Assembly (NCBI RefSeq): GCF_958450345.1
Contig: NW_027052578.1
Span: 62,001-126,000 of the forward strand
DNA: 64,000 bases
Direction: 5' to 3'
From: Calliphora vicina
Taxonomy: Eukaryota > Arthropoda > Insecta > Diptera > Calliphoridae
The number at the start of each line of letters is the position of its first letter. The stretch's first letter is position 1. Below the pieces are notes generated by a model, which was given only the letters and a program-made list of their open reading frames with translations, ran no database searches and was not told the DNA's origin. Below, in pieces: positions 10,305 through 25,700 of the stretch. The translations under genes were made by a program, and so were the position numbers.

Positions 10305-10754
10305 AAATTGTCAATAAAGAACATATATTTTATAATGTTTAAATGAAAAAAAAAAAATTATCAAGCTTTATCATTTAATATGATTGGCTAAGTTCAATAT
10401 AAAGCGGCGGTAAGTAGGGGAAATTTAGTTGCAGGTATGGTTTGGGACGTCAAGAAGAGGACGTCATGGCGAGGGTCAAACCTCGAGTGGGAGGGCAATA
10501 CATTTGTGTATAAGTATGACCGGTAGGGAGATGCAGCCAAGACTTCGAGCCCCTAACAAATAAAAAAAAAATACATACATAGCTGGTATGATTTTTTGTG
10601 TTAGTGTGTGTCCATGGTCCAGGTTGCCGGCAAGAACCACCCCCATCCGGCGAGCTTCAGCCGAGCTTAACGCGGGCATACCAGCGCCGCTGGCAATCTG
10701 GCCACTCATTGTTTTGTTTTCTTTATGTTTGTCTTCCGTGCAAACATGTTAAAC
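10305..10754. repeat. Non-satellite island, copy 2
   Basis: Near-identical to 8106-8555 at an offset of 2199 bp. The differences seen are length changes in the two A-runs. Satellite follows at the same point in both copies, so island plus adjoining satellite was duplicated as one unit. The left junction joins a satellite monomer (GCGAAAACATTT) directly to island sequence. Confidence 0.8.
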
Positions 10755-13700
10755 ACATTTTTCGAAAAATTTCCGATATACCTGCATATATATCGGGTAC
10801 TATTTATGCTAGCTACTTAAGTTATACCTTGTTGGAAAGCTACAATCTCATGCAATCCAAATATAAAAAAATGAGTTTCCTAGCTCTTTAGCGGCCTTTA
10901 GAATATGCTAGCTACTTAAGTTATACCTTGTTAGAAAGCTACAATCTCATGCAATCCAAATTTAAAAAAATGAGTTTCCTAGCTCTTTACCGGCCTTTAG
11001 AATTGCGATTTATATGAAGTCGTTAAAAACTGGGGTAATTTTGGAACATTTTTCGAAAAATTTCCGATATACCTGCATATATATCGGGCACAATTTATGC
11101 TAGCTACTTAAGTTATACCTTGTTAGAAAGCTACAATCTCATGCAATCCAAATATAAAAAAATTAGTTTCCTAGCTCTTTACCGGCCTTTAGAATTGCGA
11201 TTTATATGAAGTCGTTAAAAACTGGGGTAATTTTGGGACATTTTTCGAAAAATGTCCGATATACCCGCATATATATCGGGTACTATTTATGCTAGCTACT
11301 TAAGTTATACCTTGTTAGAAAGCTACAATCTCATGCAATCCAAATTGAGTTTCCTAGCTCTTTACCGGCCTTTAGAATTGCGATTTATATGAAGTCGTTA
11401 AAAACTGGGGTAATTTTGGGACATTTTTCGAAAAATTTCCGATATACCTGCATATACTTAAGTTATACCTTGTTGGAAAGCTACAATCTCATGCAATCCA
11501 AATTTAAAAAATTGAGTTTCCTAGCTCTTTACCGGCCTTTAGAATTGCGATTTATATGAAGTCGTTAAAAACTGGGGTAATTTTGGGACATTTTTCGAAA
11601 AATTTCCGATATACCTGCATATATATCTGGTACTATTTATGCTAGCTACTTAAGTTATACCTTGTTGGAAAGCTACAATCTCATGCAATCCAAATATAAA
11701 AAAATGAGTTTCCTAGCTCTTTAGCGGCCTTTAGAATATGCTAGCTACTTAAGTTATACCTTGTTAGAAAGCTACAATCTCATGCAATCCAAATTTACAA
11801 AAATGAGTTTCCTAGCTCTTTACCGGCCTTTAGAATTGCGATTTATATGAAGTCGTTAAAAACTGGGGTAATTTTGGGACATTTTTCGAAAAATTTCCGA
11901 TATACCTGCATATATATCGGGCACAATTTATGGTAGCTACTTAAGTTATACCTTGGTAGAAAGCTACAATCTCATGCAATCCAAACATAAAAAAATTAGT
12001 TTCCTAGCTCTTTACCGGCCTTTAGAATTGCGAAAACATTTTTCGAAAAATTTCCGATATACCTGCATATATATCGGGTACTATTTATGCTAGCTACTTA
12101 AGTTATACCTTGTTAGAAAGCTACAATCTCATGCAATCCAAATATAAAAATAATTAGCTTCCTAGGTCTTTAGGGGCCTTTAGAATTGCGATTTATATGA
12201 AGTCGTTAAAAACTGGGGTAATTTTGGGACATTTTTCGAAAAATGTCCGATATACCCGCATATATATCGGGTACTGTTTATGCTAGCTACTTAAGTTATA
12301 CCTTGTTAGAAAGCTACAATCTCATGCAATCCAAATTTAAAAAATTGAGTTTCCTAGCTCTTTACCGGCCTTTAGAATTGCGATTTATATGAAGTCGTTA
12401 AAAACTGGGGTAATTTTGGGACATTTTTCGAAAAATTTCCGATATACCTGCATATATATCGGGTACTATTTATGCTAGCTACTTAAGTTATACCTTCTTA
12501 GAAAGCTACGATCTCATGCAATCCAAATTTAAAAAAATGAGTTTCCTAACTCTTTAGCGGCCTTTAGAATATGCTAGCTACTTAGGTTATACCTTGTTAG
12601 AAAGCTACAATCTCATGCAATCCAAATTTAAAAAAATGAGTTTCCTAGCTCTTTACCGGCCTTTAGAATTGCGATTTATATGAAGTCGTTAAAAACGGGT
12701 AATTTTGGGACATTTTTCGAAAAATGTCCGATATACCCGCATATATATCGGGTACTATTTATGCTAGCTACTTAAGTTATACCTTGTTAGAAAGCTACAA
12801 TCTCATGCAATCCAAATTTAAAAAAATGAGTTTCCTAGCTCATTACCGGCCTTTAGAATTGCGATTTATATGAAGTCGTTAAAAACTGGGGTAATTTTGG
12901 AAAATTTTTCGAAAAGTTTCCGATATACCTGCATATATATCGGGCACAATTTCTGCTAGCTACTTAAGTTATACCTTGTTAGAAAGCTACAATCTCATGC
13001 AATCCAAATTTAGAAATAATTAGCTTCCTAGCTCTTTATGGCCTTTTAAAATTGCGATTTATATGAAGTCGTTAAAAACTGGGGTAATTTTGGGACATTT
13101 TTCGAAAAATGTCCGATATACCCGCATATATATCGGGTACTATTTATGCTAGCTACTTAAGTTATACCTTGTTAGAAAGCTACAATCTCATGCAATCCAA
13201 ATTTAAAAAATTGAGTTTCCTAGCTCTTTACCGGCCTTTAGAATTGCGATTTATATGAAGTCGTTAAAAACTGGGGTAATTTTGGGACATTTTTCGAAAA
13301 ATTTCCGATATACCTGCATATACTTAAGTTATACCTTGTTGGAAAGCTACAATCTCATGCAATCCAAATATAAAAAAATGAGTTTCCTAGCTCTTTAGCG
13401 GCCTTTAGAATATGCTAGCTACTTAAGTTATACCTTGTTAGAAAGCTACAATCTCATGCAATCCAAATATAAAAAAATGAGTTTCCTAGCTCTTTAGCGG
13501 CCTTTAGAATATGCTAGCTACTTAAGTTATACCTTGTTAGAAAGCTACAATCTCATGCAATCCAAATATAAAAAAATGAGTTTCCTAGCTCTTTAGCGGC
13601 CTTTAGAATTGCGATTTATATGAAGTCGTTAAAAACTGGTGTAATTTTGGGACATTTTTCGAAAAATGTCCGATATACCCGCATATATATCGGGTACTAT

Positions 13701-16700
13701 TTATGCTAGCTACTTAAGTTATACCTTGTTAGAAAGCTACAATCTCATGCAATCCAAATTTAAAAAAATGAGTTTCCTAGCTCATTACCGGCCTTTAGAA
13801 TTGCGATTTATATGAAGTCGTTAAAAACTGGGGTAATTTTGGAAAATTTTTCGAAAAGTTTCCGATATACCTGCATATATATCGGGCACAATTTCTGCTA
13901 GCTACTTAAGTTATACCTTGTTAGAAAGCTACAATCTCATGCAATCCAAATTTAGAAATAATTAGCTTCCTAGCTCTTTATGGCCTTTTAAAATTGCGAT
14001 TTATATGAAGTCGTTAAAAACTGGGGTAATTTTGGGACATTTTTCGAAAAATGTCCGATATACCCGCATATATATCGGGTACTATTTATGCTAGCTACTT
14101 AAGTTATACCTTGTTAGAAAGCTACAATCTCATGCAATCCAAATTTAAAAAATTGAGTTTCCTAGCTCTTTACCGGCCTTTAGAATTGCGATTTATATGA
14201 AGTCGTTAAAAACTGGGGTAATTTTGGGACATTTTTCGAAAAATTTCCGATATACCTGCATATACTTAAGTTATACCTTGTTGGAAAGCTACAATCTCAT
14301 GCAATCCAAATATAAAAAAAATGAGTTTCCTAGCTCTTTAGCGGCCTTTAGAATATGCTAGCTACTTAAGTTATACCTTGTTAGAAAGCTACAATCTCAT
14401 GCAATCCAAATATAAAAAAATGAGTTTCCTAGCTCTTTAGCGGCCTTTAGAATATGCTAGCTACTTAAGTTATACCTTGTTAGAAAGCTACAATCTCATG
14501 CAATCCAAATATAAAAAAATGAGTTTCCTAGCTCTTTAGCGGCCTTTAGAATTGCGATTTATATGAAGTCGTTAAAAACTGGTGTAATTTTGGGACATTT
14601 TGCGAAAAATGTCCGATATACCCGCATATATATCGGGTACTATTTATGCTAGGTACTTAAGTTATACCTTGTCAGAAAGCTACAATCTCATGCAATCCAA
14701 ATTTAAAAATAATTAGCTTCCTAGGTCTTTAGGGGCCTTTAGAATTGCGATTTATATGAAGTCGTTAAAAACTGGGGTAATTTTGGGACATTTTTCGAAA
14801 AATGTCCGATATACCCGCATATATATCGGGTACTATTTATGCTAGCTACTTAAGTTATACCTTGTTAGAAAGCTACAATCTCATGCAATCCAAATTTAAA
14901 AAATTGAGTTTCCTAGCTCTTTACCGGCCTTTAGAATTGCGATTTATATGAAGTCGTTAAAAACTGGGGTAATTTTGGGACATTTTTCGAAAAATTTCCG
15001 ATATACCTGCATATACTTAAGTTATACCTTGTTGGAAAGCTACAATCTCATGCAATCCAAATATAAAAAAATGAGTTTCCTAGCTCTTTAGCGGCCTTTA
15101 GAATATGCTAGCTACTTAAGTTATACCTTGTTAGAAAGCTACAATCTCATGCAATCCAAATATAAAAAAATGAGTTTCCTAGCTCTTTAGCGGCCTTTAG
15201 AATATGCTAGCTACTTAAGTTATACCTTGTTAGAAAGCTACAATCTCATGCAATCCAAATATAAAAAAATGAGTTTCCTAGCTCTTTAGCGGCCTTTAGA
15301 ATTGCGATTTATATGAAGTCGTTAAAAACTGGTGTAATTTTGGGACATTTTTCGAAAAATGTCCGATATACCCGCATATATATCGGGTACTATTTATGCT
15401 AGCTACTTAAGTTATACCTTGTTAGAAAGCTACAATCTCATGCAATCCAAATTTAAAAAAATGAGTTTCCTAGCTCATTACCGGCCTTTAGAATTGCGAT
15501 TTATATGAAGTCGTTAAAAACTGGGGTAATTTTGGAAAATTTTTCGAAAAGTTTCCGATATACCTGCATATATATCGGGCACAATTTCTGCTAGCTACTT
15601 AAGTTATACCTTGTTAGAAAGCTACAATCTCATGCAATCCAAATTTAGAAATAATTAGCTTCCTAGCTCTTTATGGCCTTTTAAAATTGCGATTTATATG
15701 AAGTCGTTAAAAACTGGGGTAATTTTGGGACATTTTTCGAAAAATGTCCGATATACCCGCATATATATCGGGTACTATTTATGCTAGCTACTTAAGTTAT
15801 ACCTTGTTAGAAAGCTACAATCTCATGCAATCCAAATTTAAAAAATTGAGTTTCCTAGCTCTTTACCGGCCTTTAGAATTGCGATTTATATGAAGTCGTT
15901 AAAAACTGGGGTAATTTTGGGACATTTTTCGAAAAATTTCCGATATACCTGCATATACTTAAGTTATACCTTGTTGGAAAGCTACAATCTCATGCAATCC
16001 AAATATAAAAAAAATGAGTTTCCTAGCTCTTTAGCGGCCTTTAGAATATGCTAGCTACTTAAGTTATACCTTGTTAGAAAGCTACAATCTCATGCAATCC
16101 AAATATAAAAAAATGAGTTTCCTAGCTCTTTAGCGGCCTTTAGAATATGCTAGCTACTTAAGTTATACCTTGTTAGAAAGCTACAATCTCATGCAATCCA
16201 AATATAAAAAAATGAGTTTCCTAGCTCTTTAGCGGCCTTTAGAATTGCGATTTATATGAAGTCGTTAAAAACTGGTGTAATTTTGGGACATTTTGCGAAA
16301 AATGTCCGATATACCCGCATATATATCGGGTACTATTTATGCTAGGTACTTAAGTTATACCTTGTCAGAAAGCTACAATCTCATGCAATCCAAATTTAAA
16401 AATAATTAGCTTCCTAGGTCTTTAGGGGCCTTTAGAATTGCGATTTATATGAAGTCGTTAAAAACTGGGGTAATTTTGGGACATTTTTCGAAAAATGTCC
16501 GATATACCCGCATATATATCGGGTACTGTTTATGCTAGCTACTTAAGTTATACCTTGTTAGAAAGCTACAATCTCATGCAATCCAAATTTAAAAAAATGA
16601 GTTTCCTAGCTCATTACCGGCCTTTAGAATTGCGATTTATATGAAGTCGTTAAAAACTGGGGTAATTTTGGAAAATTTTTCGAAAAGTTTCCGATATACC

Positions 16701-19700
16701 TGCATATATATCGGGCACAATTTCTGCTAGCTACTTAAGTTATACCTTGTTAGAAAGCTACAATCTCATGCAATCCAAATTTAGAAATAATTAGCTTCCT
16801 AGCTCTTTATGGCCTTTTAAAATTGCGATTTATATGAAGTCGTTAAAAACTGGGGTAATTTTGGGACATTTTTCGAAAAATGTCCGATATACCCGCATAT
16901 ATATCGGGTACTATTTATGCTAGCTACTTAAGTTATACCTTGTTAGAAAGCTACAATCTCATGCAATCCAAATTTAAAAAAATGAGTTTCCTAGCTCATT
17001 ACCGGCCTTTAGAATTGCGATTTATATGAAGTCGTTAAAAACTGGGGTAATTTTGGAAAATTTTTCGAAAAGTTTCCGATATACCTGCATATATATCGGG
17101 TAATTTTGGGACATTTTTCGAAAAATGTCCGATATACCCGCATATATATCGGGTACTATTTATGCTAGCTACTTAAGTTATACCTTGTTAGAAAGCTACA
17201 ATCTCATGCAATCCAAATTTAAAAATAATTAGCTTCCTAGCTCTTTAGGGGCCTTTAGAATTGCGATTTATATGAAGTCGTTAAAAGCTGGGGTAATTTT
17301 GGGACATTTTTCGAAAAATTTCCGATATACCTGCATATATATCGGGTACTATTTATGCTAGCTACTTAAGTTATACCTTGTTAGAAAGCTACAATCTCAT
17401 GCAATCCAAATATAAAAAAATGAGTTTCCTAGCTCTTTAGCGGCCTTTAGTATTGCGATTTATATGAAGTCGTTAAAAACTGGGGTAATTTTGTGACATT
17501 TTTCGAAAAATGTCCGATATAGCCGCATATATATCGGGTACTATTTATGCTAGCTACTTAAGTTATACCTTGTTAGAAAGCTACAATCTCATGCAATCCA
17601 AATATAAAAAAATGAGTTTCCTAGCTCTTTAGCGGCCTTTAGTATTGCGATTTATATGAAGTCGTTAAAAACTGGGGTAATTTTGTGACATTTTTCGAAA
17701 AATGTCCGATATAGCCGCATATATATCGGGTACTATTTATGCTAGCTACTTAAGTTATACCTTGTTAGAAAGCTACAATCTCATGCAATCCAAATATGAA
17801 AAAAATTTAGCTTCCTAGCTCTTTAGGGGCCTTTAGAATTGCGATTTATATGAAGTCGTTAAAAGCTGGGGTAATTTTGGGACATTTTTCGAAAAATTTC
17901 CGATATACCTGCATATATATCGGGTACTATTTATGCTAGCTACTTAGTTATACCTTGTTAGAAAGCTACAATCTCATGCAATCCAAATATAAAAAAATGA
18001 GTTTCTTAGCTCTTTAGCGGCCTTTAGAATTGCGATTTATATGAAGTCGTTAAAAACTGGTGTAATTTTGGGACATTTTGCGAAAAATGTCCGATATACC
18101 CGCATATATATCGGGTACTATTTATGCTAGCTACTTAAGTTATACCTTGTCAGAAAGCTACTATCTCATGCAATCCAAATTTAAAAGTAATTAGCTTCCC
18201 AGGTCTTTAGGGGCCTTTAGAATTGCGATTTATATGAAGTCGTTAAAAACTGGGGTAATTTTGGGACATTTTTCGAAAAATGTCCGATATACCCGCATAT
18301 ATATCGGGTACTATTTATGCTAGCTACTTAAGTTATACCTTGTTAGAAAGCTACAATCTCATGCAATCCAAATTTAAAAAATTGAGTTTCCTAGCTCTTT
18401 ACCGGCCTTTAGAATTGCGATTTATATGAAGTCGTTAAAAACTGGGGTAATTTTGGGACATTTTTCGAAAAATTTCCGATATACCTGCATATACTTAAGT
18501 TATACCTTGTTGGAAAGCTACAATCTCATGCAATCCAAATATAAAAAAATGAGTTTCCTAGCTCTTTAGCGGCCTTTAGAATATGCTAGCTACTTAAGTT
18601 ATACCTTGTTAGAAAGCTACAATCTCATGCAATCCAAATTTAGAAAAATGAGTTTCCTAGCTCTTTACCGGCCTTTAGAATTGCGATTTATATGAAGTCG
18701 TTAAAAACTGGGGTAATTTTGGGACATTTTTCGAAAAATGTCCGATATACCCGCATATATATCGGGTACTATTTATGCTAGCTACTTAAGTTATACCTTG
18801 TTAGAAAGCTACAATCTCATGCAATCCAAATATAAAAAAATTAGTTTCCTAGCTCTTTACCGGCCTTTAGAATTGCGATTTATATGAAGTCGTTAAAAAC
18901 TGGGGTAATTTTGGGACATTTTTCGAAAAATGTCCGATATACCCGCATATATATCGGGTACTATTTATGCTAGCTACTTAAGTTAACCTTGTTAGAAAGC
19001 TACAATCTCATGCAATCCAAATTTAAAAAAATGAGTTTCCTAGCTCATTACCGGCCTTTAGAATTGCGATTTATATGAAGTCGTTAAAAACTGGGGTAAT
19101 TTTGGAAAATTTTTCGAAAAGTTTCCGATATACCTGCATATATATCGGGTAATTTTGGGACATTTTTCGAAAAATGTCCGATATAGCCGCATATATATCG
19201 GGTACTATTTATGCTAGCTACTTAAGTTATACCTTGTTAGAAAGCTACAATCTCATGCAATCCAAATTTAAAAATAGTTAGCTTCCTAGCTCTTTAGGGG
19301 CCTTTAGAATTGCGATTTATATGAAGTCGTTAAAAGCTGGGGTAATTTTGGGACATTTTTCGAAAAATTTCCGATATACCTGCATATATATCGGGTACTA
19401 TTTATGCTAGCTACTTAAGTTATACCTTGTTAGAAAGCTACAATCTCATGCAATCCAAATATAAAAAAATGAGTTTCCTAGCTCTTTACCGGCCTTTAGA
19501 ATTGCGATTTATATGAAGTCGTTAAAAACTGGGGTAATTTTGGGACATTTTTCGAAAAATGTCCGATATACCCGCATATATATCGGGTACTATTTATGCT
19601 AGCTACTTAAGTTATACCTTGTTAGAAAGCTACAATCTCATGCAATCCAAATTTAAAAAAATGAGTTTCCTAGCTCATTACCGGCCTTTAGAATTGCGAT

Positions 19701-22700
19701 TTATATGAAGTCGTTAAAAACTGGGGTAATTTTGGAAAATTTTTCGAAAAGTTTCCGATATACCTGCATATATATCGGGTAATTTTGGGACATTTTTCGA
19801 AAAATGTCCGATATACCCGCATATATATCGGGTACTATTTATGCTAGCTACTTAAGTTATACCTTGTTAGAAAGCCACAATCTCATGCAATCCAAATTTA
19901 AAAATAATTAGCTTCCTAGCTCTTTAGGGGCCTTTAGAATTGCGATTTATATGAAGTCGTTAAAAGCTGGGGTAATTTTGGGACATTTTTCGAAAAATTT
20001 CCGATATACCTGCATATATATCGGGTACTATTTATGCTAGCTACTTAAGTTATACCTTGTTAGAAAGCTACAATCTCATGCAATCCAAATATAAAAAAAT
20101 GAGTTTCTTAGCTCTTTAGCGGCCTTTAGAATTGCGATTTATATGAAGTCGTTAAAAACTGGTGTAATTTTGGGACATTTTGCGAAAAATGTCCGATATA
20201 CCTGCATATATATCGGGTACTATTTATGCTAGCTACTTAAGTTATACCTTGTCAGAAAGCTACTATCTCATGCAATCCAAATTTAAAAGTAATTAGCTTC
20301 CCAGGTCTTTAGGGGCCTTTAGAATTGCGATTTATATGAAGTCGTTAAAAACTGGGGTAATTTTGGGACATTTTTCGAAAAATGTCCGATATACCCGCAT
20401 ATATATCGGGTACTATTTATGCTAGCTACTTAAGTTATACCTTGTTAGAAAGCTACAATCTCATGCAATCCAAATTTAAAAAATTGAGTTTCCTAGCTCT
20501 TTACCGGCCTTTAGAATTGCGATTTATATGAAGTCGTTAAAAACTGGGGTAATTTTGGGACATTTTTCGAAAAATTTCCGATATACCTGCATATACTTAA
20601 GTTATACCTTGTTGGAAAGCTACAATCGCATGCAATCCAAATATAAAAAAATGAGTTTCCTAGCTCTTTAGCGGCCTTTAGAATATGCTAGCTACTTAAG
20701 TTATACCTTGTTAGAAAGCTACAATCTCATGCAATCCAAATTTAGAAAAATGAGTTTCCTAGCTCTTTACCGGCCTTTAGAATTGCGATTTATATGAAGT
20801 CGTTAAAAACTGGGGTAATTTTGGGACATTTTTCGAAAAATGTCCGATATACCCGCATATATATCGGGTACTATTTATGCTAGCTACTTAAGTTATACCT
20901 TGTTAGAAAGCTACAATCTCATGCAATCCAAATATAAAAAAATTAGTTTCCTAGCTCTTTACCGGCCTTTAGAATTGCGATTTATATGAAGTCGTTAAAA
21001 ACTGGGGTAATTTTGGGACATTTTTCGAAAAATGTCCGATATACCCGCATATATATCGGGTACTATTTATGCTAGCTACTTAAGTTAACCTTGTTAGAAA
21101 GCTACAATCTCATGCAATCCAAATTTAAAAAAATGAGTTTCCTAGCTCATTACCGGCCTTTAGAATTGCGATTTATATGAAGTCGTTAAAAACTGGGGTA
21201 ATTTTGGAAAATTTTTCGAAAAGTTTCCGATATACCTGCATATATATCGGGTAATTTTGGGACATTTTTCGAAAAATGTCCGATATAGCCGCATATATAT
21301 CGGGTACTATTTATGCTAGCTACTTAAGTTATACCTTGTTAGAAAGCTACAATCTCATGCAATCCAAATTTAAAAATAGTTAGCTTCCTAGCTCTTTAGG
21401 GGCCTTTAGAATTGCGATTTATATGAAGTCGTTAAAAGCTGGGGTAATTTTGGGACATTTTTCGAAAAATTTCCGATATACCTGCATATATATCGGGTAC
21501 TATTTATGCTAGCTACTTAAGTTATACCTTGTTAGAAAGCTACAATCTCATGCAATCCAAATATAAAAAAATGAGTTTCCTAGCTCTTTAGCGGCCTTTA
21601 GTATTGCGATTTATATGAAGTCGTTAAAAACTGGGGTAATTTTGTGACATTTTTCGAAAAATGTCCGATATAGCCGCATATATATCGGGTACTATTTATG
21701 CTAGCTACTTAAGTTATACCTTGTTAGAAAGCTACAATCTCATGCAATCCAAATATGAAAAAAATTTAGCTTCCTAGCTCTTTAGGGGCCTTTAGAATTG
21801 CGATTTATATGAAGTCGTTAAAAGCTGGGGTAATTTTGGGACATTTTTCGAAAAATTTCCGATATACCTGCATATATATCGGGTACTATTTATGCTAGCT
21901 ACTTAAGTTATACCTTGTTAGAAAGCTACAATCTCATGCAATCCAAATATAAAAAAATGAGTTTCCTAGCTCTTTAGCGGCCTTTAGAATTGCGATTTAT
22001 ATGAAGTCGTTAAAAGCTGGGGTAATTTTGGGACATTTTTCGAAAAATGTCCGATATACCCGCATATATATCGGGTACTATTTATGCTAGCTACTTAAGT
22101 TATACCTTGTCAGAAAGCTACTATCTCATGCAATCCAAATATAAAAAAATGAGTTTCCTAGCTCTTTAGCGGCCTTTAGAATTGCGATTTATATGAAGTC
22201 GTTAAAAACTGGTGTAATTTTGGGACATTTTGCGAAAAATGTCCGATATACCCGCATATATATCGGGTACTATTTATGCTAGCTACTTAAGTTATACCTT
22301 GTCAGAAAGCTACTATCTCATGCAATCCAAATTTAAAAGTAATTAGCTTCCCAGGTCTTTAGGGGCCTTTAGAATTGCGATTTATATGAAGTCGTTAAAA
22401 ACTGGGGTAATTTTGGGACATTTTTCGAAAAATGTCCGATATACCCGCATATATATCGGGTACTATTTATGCTAGCTACTTAAGTTATACCTTGTTAGAA
22501 AGCTACAATCTCATGCAATCCAAATTTAAAAAATTGAGTTTCCTAGCTCTTTACCGGCCTTTAGAATTGCGATTTATATGAAGTCGTTAAAAACTGGGGT
22601 AATTTTGGGACATTTTTCGAAAAATTTCCGATATACCTGCATATACTTAAGTTATACCTTGTTGGAAAGCTACAATCTCATGCAATCCAAATATAAAAAA

Positions 22701-25700
22701 ATGAGTTTCCTAGCTCTTTAGCGGCCTTTAGAATATGCTAGCTACTTAAGTTATACCTTGTTAGAAAGCTACAATCTCATGCAATCCAAATTTAGAAAAA
22801 TGAGTTTCCTAGCTCTTTACCGGCCTTTAGAATTGCGATTTATATGAAGTCGTTAAAAACTGGGGTAATTTTGGGACATTTTTCGAAAAATGTCCGATAT
22901 ACCCGCATATATATCGGGTACTATTTATGCTAGCTACTTAAGTTATACCTTGTTAGAAAGCTACAATCTCATGCAATCCAAATATAAAAAAATTAGTTTC
23001 CTAGCTCTTTACCGGCCTTTAGAATTGCGATTTATATGAAGTCGTTAAAAACTGGGGTAATTTTGGGACATTTTTCGAAAAATGTCCGATATACCCGCAT
23101 ATATATCGGGTACTATTTATGCTAGCTACTTAAGTTAACCTTGTTAGAAAGCTACAATCTCATGCAATCCAAATTTAAAAAAATGAGTTTCCTAGCTCAT
23201 TACCGGCCTTTAGAATTGCGATTTATATGAAGTCGTTAAAAACTGGGGTAATTTTGGAAAATTTTTCGAAAAGTTTCCGATATACCTGCATATATATCGG
23301 GTAATTTTGGGACATTTTTCGAAAAATGTCCGATATAGCCGCATATATATCGGGTACTATTTATGCTAGCTACTTAAGTTATACCTTGTTAGAAAGCTAC
23401 AATCTCATGCAATCCAAATTTAAAAATAGTTAGCTTCCTAGCTCTTTAGGGGCCTTTAGAATTGCGATTTATATGAAGTCGTTAAAAACTGGGGTAATTT
23501 TGGGACATTTTTCGAAAAATGTCCGATATACCCGCATATATATCGGGTACTATTTATGCTAGCTACTTAAGTTATACCTTGTTAGAAAGCTACAATCTCA
23601 TGCAATCCAAATTTAAAAAATTGAGTTTCCTAGCTCTTTACCGGCCTTTAGAATTGCGATTTATATGAAGTCGTTAAAAACTGGGGTAATTTTGGGACAT
23701 TTTTCGAAAAATTTCCGATATACCTGCATATACTTAAGTTATACCTTGTTGGAAAGCTACAATCTCATGCAATCCAAATATAAAAAAATGAGTTTCCTAG
23801 CTCTTTAGCGGCCTTTAGAATATGCTAGCTACTTAAGTTATACCTTGTTAGAAAGCTACAATCTCATGCAATCCAAATTTAGAAAAATGAGTTTCCTAGC
23901 TCTTTACCGGCCTTTAGAATTGCGATTTATATGAAGTCGTTAAAAACTGGGGTAATTTTGGGACATTTTTCGAAAAATGTCCGATATACCCGCATATATA
24001 TCGGGTACTATTTATGCTAGCTACTTAAGTTATACCTTGTTAGAAAGCTACAATCTCATGCAATCCAAATATAAAAAAATTAGTTTCCTAGCTCTTTACC
24101 GGCCTTTAGAATTGCGATTTATATGAAGTCGTTAAAAACTGGGGTAATTTTGGGACATTTTTCGAAAAATGTCCGATATACCCGCATATATATCGGGTAC
24201 TATTTATGCTAGCTACTTAAGTTAACCTTGTTAGAAAGCTACAATCTCATGCAATCCAAATTTAAAAAAATGAGTTTCCTAGCTCATTACCGGCCTTTAG
24301 AATTGCGATTTATATGAAGTCGTTAAAAACTGGGGTAATTTTGGAAAATTTTTCGAAAAGTTTCCGATATACCTGCATATATATCGGGTAATTTTGGGAC
24401 ATTTTTCGAAAAATGTCCGATATAGCCGCATATATATCGGGTACTATTTATGCTAGCTACTTAAGTTATACCTTGTTAGAAAGCTACAATCTCATGCAAT
24501 CCAAATTTAAAAATAGTTAGCTTCCTAGCTCTTTAGGGGCCTTTAGAATTGCGATTTATATGAAGTCGTTAAAAGCTGGGGTAATTTTGGGACATTTTTC
24601 GAAAAATTTCCGATATACCTGCATATATATCGGGTACTATTTATGCTAGCTACTTAAGTTATACCTTGTTAGAAAGCTACAATCTCATGCAATCCAAATA
24701 TAAAAAAATGAGTTTCCTAGCTCTTTAGCGGCCTTTAGTATTGCGATTTATATGAAGTCGTTAAAAACTGGGGTAATTTTGTGACATTTTTCGAAAAATG
24801 TCCGATATAGCCGCATATATATCGGGTACTATTTATGCTAGCTACTTAAGTTATACCTTGTTAGAAAGCTACAATCTCATGCAATCCAAATATGAAAAAA
24901 ATTTAGCTTCCTAGCTCTTTAGGGGCCTTTAGAATTGCGATTTATATGAAGTCGTTAAAAGCTGGGGTAATTTTGGGACATTTTTCGAAAAATTTCCGAT
25001 ATACCTGCATATATATCGGGTACTATTTATGCTAGCTACTTAAGTTATACCTTGTTAGAAAGCTACAATCTCATGCAATCCAAATATAAAAAAATGAGTT
25101 TCCTAGCTCTTTAGCGGCCTTTAGAATTGCGATTTATATGAAGTCGTTAAAAGCTGGGGTAATTTTGGGACATTTTTCGAAAAATGTCCGATATACCCGC
25201 ATATATATCGGGTACTATTTATGCTAGCTACTTAAGTTATACCTTGTCAGAAAGCTACTATCTCATGCAATCCAAATATAAAAAAATGAGTTTCCTAGCT
25301 CTTTAGCGGCCTTTAGAATTGCGATTTATATGAAGTCGTTAAAAACTGGTGTAATTTTGGGACATTTTGCGAAAAATGTCCGATATACCCGCATATATAT
25401 CGGGTACTATTTATGCTAGCTACTTAAGTTATACCTTGACAGAAAGCTACTATCTCATGCAATCCAAATTTAAAAGTAATTAGCTTCCCAGGTCTTTAGG
25501 GGCCTTTAGAATTGCGATTTATATGAAGTCGTTAAAAACTGGGGTAATTTTGGGACATTTTTCGAAAAATGTCCGATATACCCGCATATATATCGGGTAC
25601 TATTTATGCTAGCTACTTAAGTTATACCTTGTTAGAAAGCTACAATCTCATGCAATCCAAATTTAAAAAATTGAGTTTCCTAGCTCTTTACCGGCCTTTA

